From positions 372,001 to 436,000 of the forward strand of contig NZ_BNJI01000003.1 of assembly GCF_016587415.1 (NCBI RefSeq): a DNA stretch of 64,000 bases. Direction: 5' to 3'. This DNA is from Ktedonobacter sp. SOSP1-85 (lineage in GTDB: Bacteria; Chloroflexota; Ktedonobacteria; Ktedonobacterales; Ktedonobacteraceae). The position numbers were made by a program, and so were the translations under genes. The notes below the pieces were generated by a model, which ran no database searches, was not told where the DNA came from, and worked only from the letters and a program-made list of their open reading frames with translations. Positions 25,055-32,190 of this stretch are shown in pieces. Numbering within the stretch: position 1 is the first letter of the stretch; each line of letters starts with the position of its first letter.

Positions 25055-25570
25055 TCATCCTGCTTGTGTGGTCGCCGCCTTTTGGACCAGATGCGCGGCT
25101 TTTTGATCAAGTTCTGTTGCGGTGCGCACAAACTCTTCCTGCGTGACGCCTGATTGCTGCAACAACGTCGATGGTTGATCATACCCAATACAGGTCTTCC
25201 CTTGCGCATTTTCGTAGATCTCCACGCGAATGGGAACATGCAGCCCTGCTTCAGCAGAGTACTTCAAGAAGTGTTGCGCAATCAGGGGGTTCCCAATGTC
25301 ATACAGTTTTGATTTGAGGGGTTGAAAGTAGAGAGAAAACCACTGTCCATGGTCAATGGAGTAAAACTCCATGAATCCGCTAGGCCCCAGAAGGTGCTCA
25401 ATGCCGTGCGTAAAATCCTCTGGGGTACGACTGGATTGCACAACCTCAATGAACTTCTCCTGTTTCTCTCTCCCAATTTGTGCCTCAAATGCTTGTATGA
25501 CACGTTCATAAGGCTGAGTGGCTTCGACCACTATGTGATTCACAGGAGCCTGATGTTCCGAGGTAGACAT
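25055..25570 (-). CDS. DUF302-family protein (larger variant)
   Basis: 171 residues. NHIVVEATQPYERVIQAFEA gives the first strand and helix, IEHLLGPSGFMEFYSIDHGQ and FSLYFQPLKSKLYDIGNPLI give the middle, and PIRVEIYENAQGKTCIGYDQ matches the DUF302 P-x-R-V-x-I/V-x-E signature. The function is unknown; the domain often binds near membranes or metals. ATG 25570 has AAAGGGCAAAGAG just before it, while the in-frame TTG at 25597 would place the ribosome site inside the gene. It is flanked by copies C, F and D of the dispersed repeat, so it may have been carried or hemmed in by that element. No neighbouring operon partner. Confidence 0.82.
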   Translation of the reverse strand: MSTSEHQAPVNHIVVEATQPYERVIQAFEAQIGREKQEKFIEVVQSSRTPEDFTHGIEHLLGPSGFMEFYSIDHGQWFSLYFQPLKSKLYDIGNPLIAQHFLKYSAEAGLHVPIRVEIYENAQGKTCIGYDQPSTLLQQSGVTQEEFVRTATELDQKAAHLVQKAATTQAG

Positions 25571-25827
25571 TCTCTTTGCCCTTTCTGTATCTTCCAAGTA
25601 CGTCTATTGGGATCGTTTGGCTGCTGTGTATCCTGTACATTACTGCCTTGGAGCAGGTTCTCACAGGATGCAGAGAGCGTAGAACAAACTCAATAGGGGA
25701 ATGTGGTCAAGAGACATCCTTTTTGCGCATGCTTTCCTGATCCTAGAGCAAGGATAATATCTCTCACAGAGAGATGCAAGCAGAAGAGAGAACGGTTCCC
25801 TACGTCTCCATGCAAACTGGTCGCATT

Positions 25828-26063
25828 ACCCACGAGACGCTCATGTAGGGCCACACCACCCAGGATGAAAAAAACGTTTTCAGAAGAGTTGCGTAACGAG
25901 AAGTGCTTTTGTGCTCAAATACCCTTACAGGTTCGTTCAATGCTCGTGCTTTTTACTGGCAAAGGATTGGAAATACTTCTGCTTTATAGAAACAAGAGAG
26001 GCAAGAAGGATGCTCTCAAACCAAGTCACTGCTGAGATAAATCTCGTTGCGCAACCCGTGGGC
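25828..26063. repeat. MITE-like element: inverted pair of dispersed end repeats (copies F and D)
   Basis: Copy F (25828-25900, minus, long form with the 53-base insert) and copy D (26043-26063, plus, short form) face each other with CGTGGGC-type outer ends. They enclose about 140 bases without a gene. The arrangement matches the ends of the larger transposon at 1778-4081, so this may be its non-autonomous derivative. No target duplication was recognised. Confidence 0.45.
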
Positions 26064-26160
26064 TTTGCAACACAGCCCCAGCGAGCACCACGAATGCTCG
26101 TAAAGATCTCATTACTTTTTGCGCTCTTATGCGTTTATATAGATGTATTTGACTTTGGCA

Positions 26161-26215
26161 ACAGGAAGGCCGCTGTGAGGGCACTATGCGCAGCGGCCTT
26201 CCTGTTTTCCTTTTA
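26161..26215 (+). terminator. Rho-independent terminator-like hairpin
   Basis: A perfect 15-base stem (ACAGGAAGGCCGCTG at 26161-26175 with its complement at 26191-26205) has a 15-base loop and is followed by TTTCCTTTT. It is the strongest terminator-shaped structure in the window, but no intact plus-strand gene ends just upstream. It may be left from a deleted gene. Confidence 0.7.
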
Positions 26216-26301
26216 GGACTTTCGTTCGCCTCCATAGATGATGGTTTCTACAGCCTGTGCGTGCGGAGTGGGAAAGCCGTCTATGTAGGCCTGGTTGGGG
26301 A

Positions 26302-26423
26302 GTGTTGCAAAAAAAATTAAAGTTCAGCAAACTGAAGTCTATATGAACATATCTCCCAAGGAAAAGATGCAGAACATTCTGTTCTTTTGCTCCATTTTCT
26401 CCGCTCAACATTTTTTGCAACAC
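26302..26423. mobile_element. 122-bp MITE-like element with IS6-type ends
   Basis: GTGTTGCAAAAAA at 26302 and its inverted copy ending at 26423 bound a short AT-rich segment with no gene. The end sequence resembles IS6-type ends such as that at 19897 (GTGTTGCAAAAAG). It could be an internally deleted IS6 or a MITE. No target duplication is evident. Confidence 0.5.
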
Positions 26424-26960
26424 CACCTGATCATCAAAGTCGGCCTCTGGAAACCCCTGCCTTTAGGCCTGATTCTTACCCACATCTTTTGGGATGGTCT
26501 TAAGAAGCCAATCGCCATACATGTGTTTGTGAAATACCCAACAGGAGGTGGAGGCCTCGCCCGGCTTTTGCTCTGTTTCTCTCACCTTCTGGTCTTTTTG
26601 CTTTATCCTTCCCTGTTTTTTCTTCCCTCTTTGCGCAATATTCTAGATGCTCCTTCTCGATAGCTATGCAGGAATATCTAACACTTTCACTATTCCTATC
26701 TCCAAATGCAACTCTATCCTATTCTTTTTTCTCCCACCTCTTTCACCCGATTCAATAAACTTATCAGTATGGCTTTTCTATCCAATTACAATGCAAGTAA
26801 GGCACATTCTTATCTACCAAGTGCTCCCCCCAAATGAATAGATGCAGATCGAGAAGTATGGGATAATATCTCAGATACCATGCGCACTACTCGTCAACGC
26901 AGAAGGAAGGTAGATCGAATTAACAGATAAATTGTTAGTACGCTGCAAGATCCAAGCATC
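26424..26960. other. Intergenic, no gene seen
   Basis: Pyrimidine-rich sequence before the 3' end of the sigma-factor gene. No protein family, tRNA or clear repeat was recognised. Confidence 0.5.
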
Positions 26961-28238
26961 CTACAAAATTGCCAAAGTATGTAGTGTTTGTCGATGAGCC
27001 ACAACAGCTAGATTATTGGAGCTCTCTCTATTAGAGAGTTGAAAGTAAATAGCAGGCTCGCCATTATACTCGATCAGCTTTCCCGGCATACTGCTCCATC
27101 GTGAGTGGCGTTGCAAAAACTGCCGGGTACGGGGATGCGACCAGTAGACAAGTTGATCAACAGAAGGGATATTCCCGCTCGTATCCGCCTCTTTGCCACA
27201 GTGGGGGCAATGGATGTAGATCCAGAATCGATAGGGGCTAGAGGACGACAATGTTTCCTTCTCGCCGCCTCTTACTTGGATCAGAGCGGATTTCCCGCAA
27301 TCCATACAGGGGTAGACCTTCTGTGAGAGCGCTTGCATTATGCGGTCAGTCAGCCCCTGCATTGTCCGCTTCCAGGCTGGTCGGAATGAGCGAAGACCTG
27401 CCAGGGGAACTAGACCCATACTATGAACTGTATCCTTACCATAGCGCTGATAGCAGTCTGGACAACGTAGATGGAGATTGGATTCCTCCATTTCAATGTC
27501 AGCAGGCAGAAAACACCCCTGGAGTCGGTGACGCGCACAATGAGGGCACCACAGACGAGTTCCTTGCCATCCTTCTGCCAGAGGTTCATCCAACCCCAGC
27601 GCCATCCCTAACTCCTCTGCCTCTCTCCGCAAAGGGCCGCTGAGAACCTGGCGTAAATGGCGGCGAGCTCGATGCAGGCGAACATCCAGAGCGCTGCTCG
27701 AGAGATTCAGGCGCGTAGCCACCTCGGTGCGAGGAAGTTCGAGCAGGTAGCACATCACCATGATCTGGCGGGTAGCCGGAGGGAGCGAGCCAAGGGCCTG
27801 ATCAAGAAGCCGGACCAGATCCTGGTGACTGAGTTCTTCAAGGAAATCAGGAGTATTGGAAGCACGAAGACCTGTCTCTTCCAAGGCTTCTCCCTGCTCG
27901 GCCTCAGAATGTCGTTGTACCAATGAGGTATGCCGAAGTAGATCTATTTTACGGCGATGAGTCGCGCGACGACAAATGTTGCGGCAAATCTCGTCAATCC
28001 AGGGCTGGAAGCCCGCTGGGGAAGATAGGCGCTCCAGATGACTCCACGCTTCAAGCAAAGTTTCCTGGACCACATCGTCGATGATATGAGGTTCGACGCC
28101 ACGCGCACGAGCAATGCGTGTGAGGCGCAGCAGGGTCGCAGTTAAGATGCCATCTCGATCCTCAAGTAATCCTGACTTGAGCCATTGCCATTCACCAAGG
28201 AAGCCCTGTGGGGCTTGCAAATCACTGTTTTTTTGCAT
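26961..28238 (-). CDS. ECF-type sigma factor with a C-terminal zinc-ribbon region
   Basis: 425 residues, about twice the usual ECF length. Sigma region 2 covers about residues 28-100, with IIDDVVQETLLEAWSHLERL as the core-binding helix. Region 4 covers about 140-200, with SLPPATRQIMVMCYLLELPR and TEVATRLNLSSSALDVRLHR as the -35-binding HTH. The remaining 225 residues carry four CxxC pairs (231/234, 259/262, 311/314, 344/347), consistent with two zinc ribbons, then a mixed C-terminal domain. No anti-sigma gene is adjacent. The appended domain may sense redox or metal, or act as an internal anti-sigma. That is inference. The gene has its own upstream region and faces away from the HIT gene. Confidence 0.85.
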   Translation of the reverse strand: MQKNSDLQAPQGFLGEWQWLKSGLLEDRDGILTATLLRLTRIARARGVEPHIIDDVVQETLLEAWSHLERLSSPAGFQPWIDEICRNICRRATHRRKIDLLRHTSLVQRHSEAEQGEALEETGLRASNTPDFLEELSHQDLVRLLDQALGSLPPATRQIMVMCYLLELPRTEVATRLNLSSSALDVRLHRARRHLRQVLSGPLRREAEELGMALGLDEPLAEGWQGTRLWCPHCARHRLQGCFLPADIEMEESNLHLRCPDCYQRYGKDTVHSMGLVPLAGLRSFRPAWKRTMQGLTDRIMQALSQKVYPCMDCGKSALIQVRGGEKETLSSSSPYRFWIYIHCPHCGKEADTSGNIPSVDQLVYWSHPRTRQFLQRHSRWSSMPGKLIEYNGEPAIYFQLSNRESSNNLAVVAHRQTLHTLAIL

Positions 28239-28781
28239 TGCAACACTCTACCTCTTTTTTTAGCCTACCCCTCTTATCGCTTAAACATGGTTTTTCTTAC
28301 ACATTTTTTTACGAGTATCAGAGCGCTGGCGTTCGGTTCCTGCTTCAATGCAGAGAGCGAGCCATGTGACCGCCTTCCCTGCTCCATAGGTGTCAATTCT
28401 CATGTAACTCACGCTATCCCCGTCTGCAATGACATGCCTTCATGAGGAGGCACATGCCCGCGATGCCTCTAGTAGAGAGAAAGGGAGACATAATCTCATT
28501 GTGCTTTTGAGCACAAGATGATGCAGATAACAAAACCGACGAAATCTGGAAAGGATTGGCTCTTGTTCTTCGAGTAGAAGAGTCCTGTTCATAGGTGAAA
28601 TCAGAGATTTGCAAAAAGTGTGGTGTACCCAGTAGAGAATGCTGCCAAAAATTGCTGTAAGGAAAATAGCATATAAGCGATAGGATATTGACCGAGCTCT
28701 CAAGCACGTCCTTGCGCTGCTCTCAGCACAGTCAACGTACAAGAGCTTAAGATCAAACACATCAAAACATGGAGGGATATT
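28239..28781. other. Divergent intergenic region, no gene seen
   Basis: About 540 bases between the sigma-factor and HIT genes must contain both promoters. Minus-strand frames here lack recognisable protein patterns. Confidence 0.5.
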
Positions 28782-29246
28782 ATGGAAACATGTCTTTTTT
28801 GTCAGAGCTACAAATATCTGCCATCTGCGATAGGCGGACTTGTCTATGAAGACGATCTCGTCTACGCCCATCATTATTGTCGAGACGAAGGGCCTAGTTA
28901 TCTCGGCTATCTCCTACTTAAGACGAAACGCCATGTACCTGGCTTCGAAGACCTGGATGAAGCCGAAGCGCAAGCTGTCGGGCTTGCAGTGACCCGTTTG
29001 AGCCATGCACTCAAAGTCTGTACAGGTGCGGTGAAAGTCTACCTGGAAGCATACGGGGAAGTGAATCCTCATCTGCACCTGCATCTTATTGCCCGCTACC
29101 CTGGAACCCCAGAAGAATATTGGCGCTGGAAGGTTGGCCGCTGGCCCGAGGCTCCTTGCGGGAATGCATCCGAAGTTGCAGCCCTCTGTGATCAGTTACG
29201 TGCTCGCCTGGGTACAAACACCTCTAGTAACCTTGTATCAAAATAG
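28782..29246 (+). CDS. HIT-family nucleotide hydrolase/transferase
   Basis: 154 residues opening ETCLFCQSYKY, with a CxxC found in many HIT proteins, then VYEDDLVYAHHYC, YLGYLLLKTKRHVPGFEDL and the histidine triad NPHLHLHLIARYPGTP (H-x-H-x-H). HIT proteins hydrolyse or transfer NMP groups from dinucleoside polyphosphates, AMP-lysine or related compounds. Length is slightly greater than the minimal fold. The second Cys of a possible zinc site is unclear. GGAGGG lies 7 bases before ATG 28782. It precedes the DinB-rhodanese gene on the same strand with a 20-base gap, so the two are likely cotranscribed. Confidence 0.9.
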   Translation: METCLFCQSYKYLPSAIGGLVYEDDLVYAHHYCRDEGPSYLGYLLLKTKRHVPGFEDLDEAEAQAVGLAVTRLSHALKVCTGAVKVYLEAYGEVNPHLHLHLIARYPGTPEEYWRWKVGRWPEAPCGNASEVAALCDQLRARLGTNTSSNLVSK

Positions 29247-29266
29247 CACAAAGTAAGTATGAAAGG

Positions 29267-30406
29267 ATGCTGGTGCAAAACATGCCCATGAATTCTAATA
29301 TCCTCACACTTCTCCACTTTGCTCGTCAACAAGAGCTAACGCTCGTAGCCGAACTCAAAGACGTCGAGCGAAACGCCATTGGCACGCCGGGCGCCTGGGC
29401 TGCCAAAGACTTTCTCGCCAATATCATGCGTTGGAAAGAGTTACATACACAAAAGCTAGCTGCGGCAAAGCGCGGAGACGTACCACCTTCCTGGCGAGGG
29501 ATGGATGAGATCCATCAGGTCAACAGCCAGACATTTACTGCCTATCAAACCCACACGTTTGAGGAAATCGAGCAAGAGTCAGAGCAGATCTTCAACGCTT
29601 TCATCGCACAGGTGGAAGCAATGAGCGAAGAAGAGCTCAACGATCCACACTACTACCCTTGGCAGGAAGGAGAGCGACTCCGAGGCGGAGTTTTAAACTA
29701 TGGACTCTTTTCTCCTTGTGAGCAACTTACGACCTTCTCTCTCCAGCAAGGACACAGGCAATTCGCTTTCCAACTTCAGGAGTCCCTCGTTGAGGTGGTT
29801 CGTGCAAGCGGATTGCCTGCTGAAGGCGTCGGAGTTACCATCTATAATCTGGCCTGCTTCTACGCCAAAAATGGTCTGCCAGAGAAAGCCCTTTCTCTTT
29901 TACCAGAAGCCCTGAAACGCAGGCCAACCCTCCTTGAATGGTCCAGGCGTGACTCTGATCTCGCTTCCCTGCATTCCAATCCAGCCTTCCAGGCTCTATT
30001 CAACGATCCAGTGCTACTGTCTCAGGTTCCGGTGAGTGAATTGATCCTCCCTCAAGACTTGTATGCAAGCATGAGTAAGGATGCCCCTCCTTTTGTGATC
30101 GATGTACGCGGGTCTGCGGAGTATGCAGCTGGTCATATAGCGGGTGCCATCAATATTCCGTTAGGCCAATTAGAAAGCAAGCTTGCGCAGATTCCACAGG
30201 ATCGGCTTGTAGTGACCTATTGTAATATGCATCACCCTATCGAGTCACGCGGAGAAAAAGCTGCGGCACAACTCAGGGGCAAAGGGTACCAGGTGCAGAC
30301 GCTCTCCGATGGCTATCCCAATTGGGAAGCGCAGGGGCTTCCCGTGGAAGAGGCGCCCCAGAAGCATCCGGTATATATACAGGAGCGCATAACAGATGCA
30401 AATTGA
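29267..30406 (+). CDS. Three-domain fusion: DinB/ClbS-like, TPR-like and rhodanese
   Basis: 379 residues. Residues 8-165 resemble the ClbS/DinB four-helix family (LLHFARQQELTLVAELKD, PGAWAAKDFLANIMRWKEL). These are thiol-dependent detoxification or metal-binding bundles, although the usual late His is less clear here. Residues 185-245 form a TPR-like hairpin with YNLACFYAKNGLPEKALSLL. Residues 255-360 are a rhodanese domain with PPFVIDVRGSAEYAAGHIAG and VVTYCNMHHPIESRGEKAAA, where Cys319 is the expected sulfur-carrying residue. The three modules are usually separate. GAAAGGA at 29261-29267 suggests GTG 29273 as an alternative start. It overlaps or abuts the chromate-transporter relic downstream, which fits a stress operon. 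Confidence 0.8.
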   Translation: MLVQNMPMNSNILTLLHFARQQELTLVAELKDVERNAIGTPGAWAAKDFLANIMRWKELHTQKLAAAKRGDVPPSWRGMDEIHQVNSQTFTAYQTHTFEEIEQESEQIFNAFIAQVEAMSEEELNDPHYYPWQEGERLRGGVLNYGLFSPCEQLTTFSLQQGHRQFAFQLQESLVEVVRASGLPAEGVGVTIYNLACFYAKNGLPEKALSLLPEALKRRPTLLEWSRRDSDLASLHSNPAFQALFNDPVLLSQVPVSELILPQDLYASMSKDAPPFVIDVRGSAEYAAGHIAGAINIPLGQLESKLAQIPQDRLVVTYCNMHHPIESRGEKAAAQLRGKGYQVQTLSDGYPNWEAQGLPVEEAPQKHPVYIQERITDAN

Positions 30407-30422
30407 CAAGACTCAGAGGAAT

Positions 30423-30710
30423 ATGGACAGTGCTCATATTATCCCCCAAGGGTCCTTTTGGGAAATCTTGATCGTATTTATGCGACTTGGTCTGACTTCG
30501 TTTGGAGGCCCAGTTGCCCATCTGGGTTACTTTCGAGAGGAGGTTGTTGTACGCCGGAGATGGCTCGACGAACAGAACTACGCAGACCTGCTGACGTTGT
30601 GCCAGTTCTTACCTGGCCCTTCTAGCAGTCAGATGGGAATCGCCTTGGGTATTACACGCGCAGGCCCCTGGGGTGGGCTGGCTGCTTGACTTGGTTTTAC
30701 GCTACCATAT
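30423..30710 (+). pseudogene. Chromate transporter (ChrA), N-terminal fragment
   Basis: The reading frame gives FMRLGLTSFGGPVAHLGYFR, VVRRRWLDEQNYADLLTLCQ and FLPGPSSSQMGIALGITRAG. These are the highly conserved first part of ChrA (R-x-G-x-x-x-FGGP and FLPGP-ss-Q motifs). A TGA at 30687-30689 replaces the Trp expected in AAWLGF, and similarity ends about 20 bases later where opposing debris begins. Intact ChrA has about 380-450 residues. ATG 30423 has AGAGGA upstream. The intact protein would be a membrane CHR-family anion exporter. What remains is one and a half helices. Confidence 0.82.
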
Positions 30711-31096
30711 TAAGACTGCGTGATTTCTGGGATGCGCTTGATGCGTGGGTCGGTAAAAACGTCGAATTCGTCACGGCTGGTGCTGGAGAATTCTGAGACA
30801 ATCGCCCCTTCATCGCCCGCCTGGAACCAATGGAGGGTATCAGGAGGAATTGTGTATTGCTCGCCGGGGTGCAGTTCAATTTCGTGGAAAACGGTATAAT
30901 AGGCTTCGCTTCCAGATGGGATACGGGCCTGAGGCAGCGAGCAGGGTTGGCCTTCGATGTAAAGCCAGACTGTACCTCGGCGACAGCGAAAGGTCTCCAT
31001 TTTTCCCGGCTCGCCCGCTATCGGCGGATGTTTGTGCTCAGGGCAACTCTGGCGCGGGAACATAATCAACTCTTTCGCGCAATAGCGGTCAGTATT
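30710..31096 (-). pseudogene. D-lyxose/D-mannose isomerase-like cupin, C-terminal fragment
   Basis: The frame reads VYINTDRYCAKELIMFPRQS, CPEHKHPPIAGEPGKMETFR, VFHEIELHPGEQYTIPPDTL and HWFQAGDEGAIVSEFSSTSR. This matches the metal-binding cupin core and C-terminus of D-lyxose ketol-isomerases, with metal-binding His residues in CPEHKH and LHWF. Intact enzymes are about 225 residues. Only about the last 125 are present, with no native start. A start at 31069 would be artificial. Its 5' end meets the equally truncated CBM9-like gene head to head near 31097, which marks a rearrangement joint. The enzyme interconverts D-lyxose with D-xylulose or D-mannose with D-fructose. Confidence 0.78.
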
Positions 31097-31098
31097 GA

Positions 31099-31926
31099 TA
31101 TAAACAGGTGGCGCAACAACAGGGACAGCAAAGTATTCAGGTCGCTTATGCCCCTTATAAAACAGTTACGATTGATGGCGATCTTTCTGACTGGGAGGAT
31201 ATTATCCCGGTGAGCATCACCGGCAAGGCCACGGATGGAACGACCAGGACATATAAGGCGCGAATGGCCTGGGATGATAATTACTTCTACTTCGCGGCGG
31301 AGATCGCGGATGATGTGCAGGTTTCCAACCTGCCCTTTGAGCAGAATCCCTATGCCTTTCCTTTTAATGTCGATAGTATCCAACTGGTCTTTGATACGCT
31401 GGATAAGAAAGCGGAGGATCTGTTGGCTGGAGATGCGCACTACGAGAAGGCCTGTGCGACCAGCGTGGACCATCTTTATGTGGCGACGCTGGCCTCAAAC
31501 AATGTCCCGGAACTGCATCGACAGGCCGCGCCTGGCACAAACTATCAGACGTTCTATCCGACCAATGCCCCGTTGAATCCGCCGCTGGGACCCCTGAATA
31601 CGGGTACCACGGGTACGCAGGAAGGCCAGATCAACGTGGTTCGCGACAACACCAAGCTCCTGACCACTTACGAGATCGCGATTGCCTGGTCGCAACTTCC
31701 AGAATTACAGGCGCGGCTGCAAAAGCTGGAGCAGAGGAATGTTCTGGATGTGCATTTTGCCTTCTCTGTTGAGGACGCGGGCAAGGCACCGGCGGTTGGG
31801 CGTTCTTACTGGACAAACGAGGCGGGCATTCTGGAGTCGGGAGCTTACAGTTTCGCGCCCTTCTGGGGGACCGGCCTGAAGTCAACGGGCAGTCGCGTCA
31901 TCACCCGCTGGGGTTTTACACGCTGA
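31099..31926 (+). CDS. CBM9-like (DOMON-type) sugar-binding protein, probably missing its N-terminus
   Basis: The frame is open only from 31099 and the first plausible start is GTG 31108, without a ribosome site. TVTIDGDLSDWEDIIPVSIT is the typical beginning of a family 9 carbohydrate-binding module. YKARMAWDDNYFYFAAEIAD and FPFNVDSIQLVFDTLDKKAE follow, and the last strands are LDVHFAFSVEDAG and AYSFAPFWGTG. At about 275 residues it is a complete CBM9-like domain, but such domains usually follow a signal peptide or catalytic domain. None is present, so the upstream part was probably lost at the 31.1-kb joint. It precedes the large heparinase-like gene, which suggests a former polysaccharide locus. 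Confidence 0.68.
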   Translation, partial: YKQVAQQQGQQSIQVAYAPYKTVTIDGDLSDWEDIIPVSITGKATDGTTRTYKARMAWDDNYFYFAAEIADDVQVSNLPFEQNPYAFPFNVDSIQLVFDTLDKKAEDLLAGDAHYEKACATSVDHLYVATLASNNVPELHRQAAPGTNYQTFYPTNAPLNPPLGPLNTGTTGTQEGQINVVRDNTKLLTTYEIAIAWSQLPELQARLQKLEQRNVLDVHFAFSVEDAGKAPAVGRSYWTNEAGILESGAYSFAPFWGTGLKSTGSRVITRWGFTR

Positions 31927-32190
31927 GTTGACGTTTTTAGGTACAAAATTTACATAGGCATCAACAAATGTGGGCGTGGAAAGGCTGCGGGGCGAGAATG
32001 GACGGGCCAGATGGAAACTGGCTCGTCCTCAGCAGTAGGGAAACATGAAGGGGAAATAAAGCAAAAAGGATAGGGCAGTCGGCTTTGAACTCAATGCTCT
32101 TAGATAAAGAACATCTGATAAGAGCTGCCCCCTGTCAAGCTGTGTAATGAAGTGAAATGGATGACGCTCGTGTGAGGAGATAAAGATCCG

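Noticed and set aside
2694..30689. Stop-codon recoding (TGA read as Trp), suggested by TGA in the transposase at 2694 and in ChrA at 30687
   Set aside because: Both genes are otherwise decayed, and intact genes in the window end normally with TGA. Two nonsense mutations are simpler.
30710..31069. Complete 119-residue cupin protein
   Set aside because: In-frame similarity to lyxose isomerase continues upstream of the ATG at 31069, so it is a fragment of a longer enzyme rather than a small cupin.
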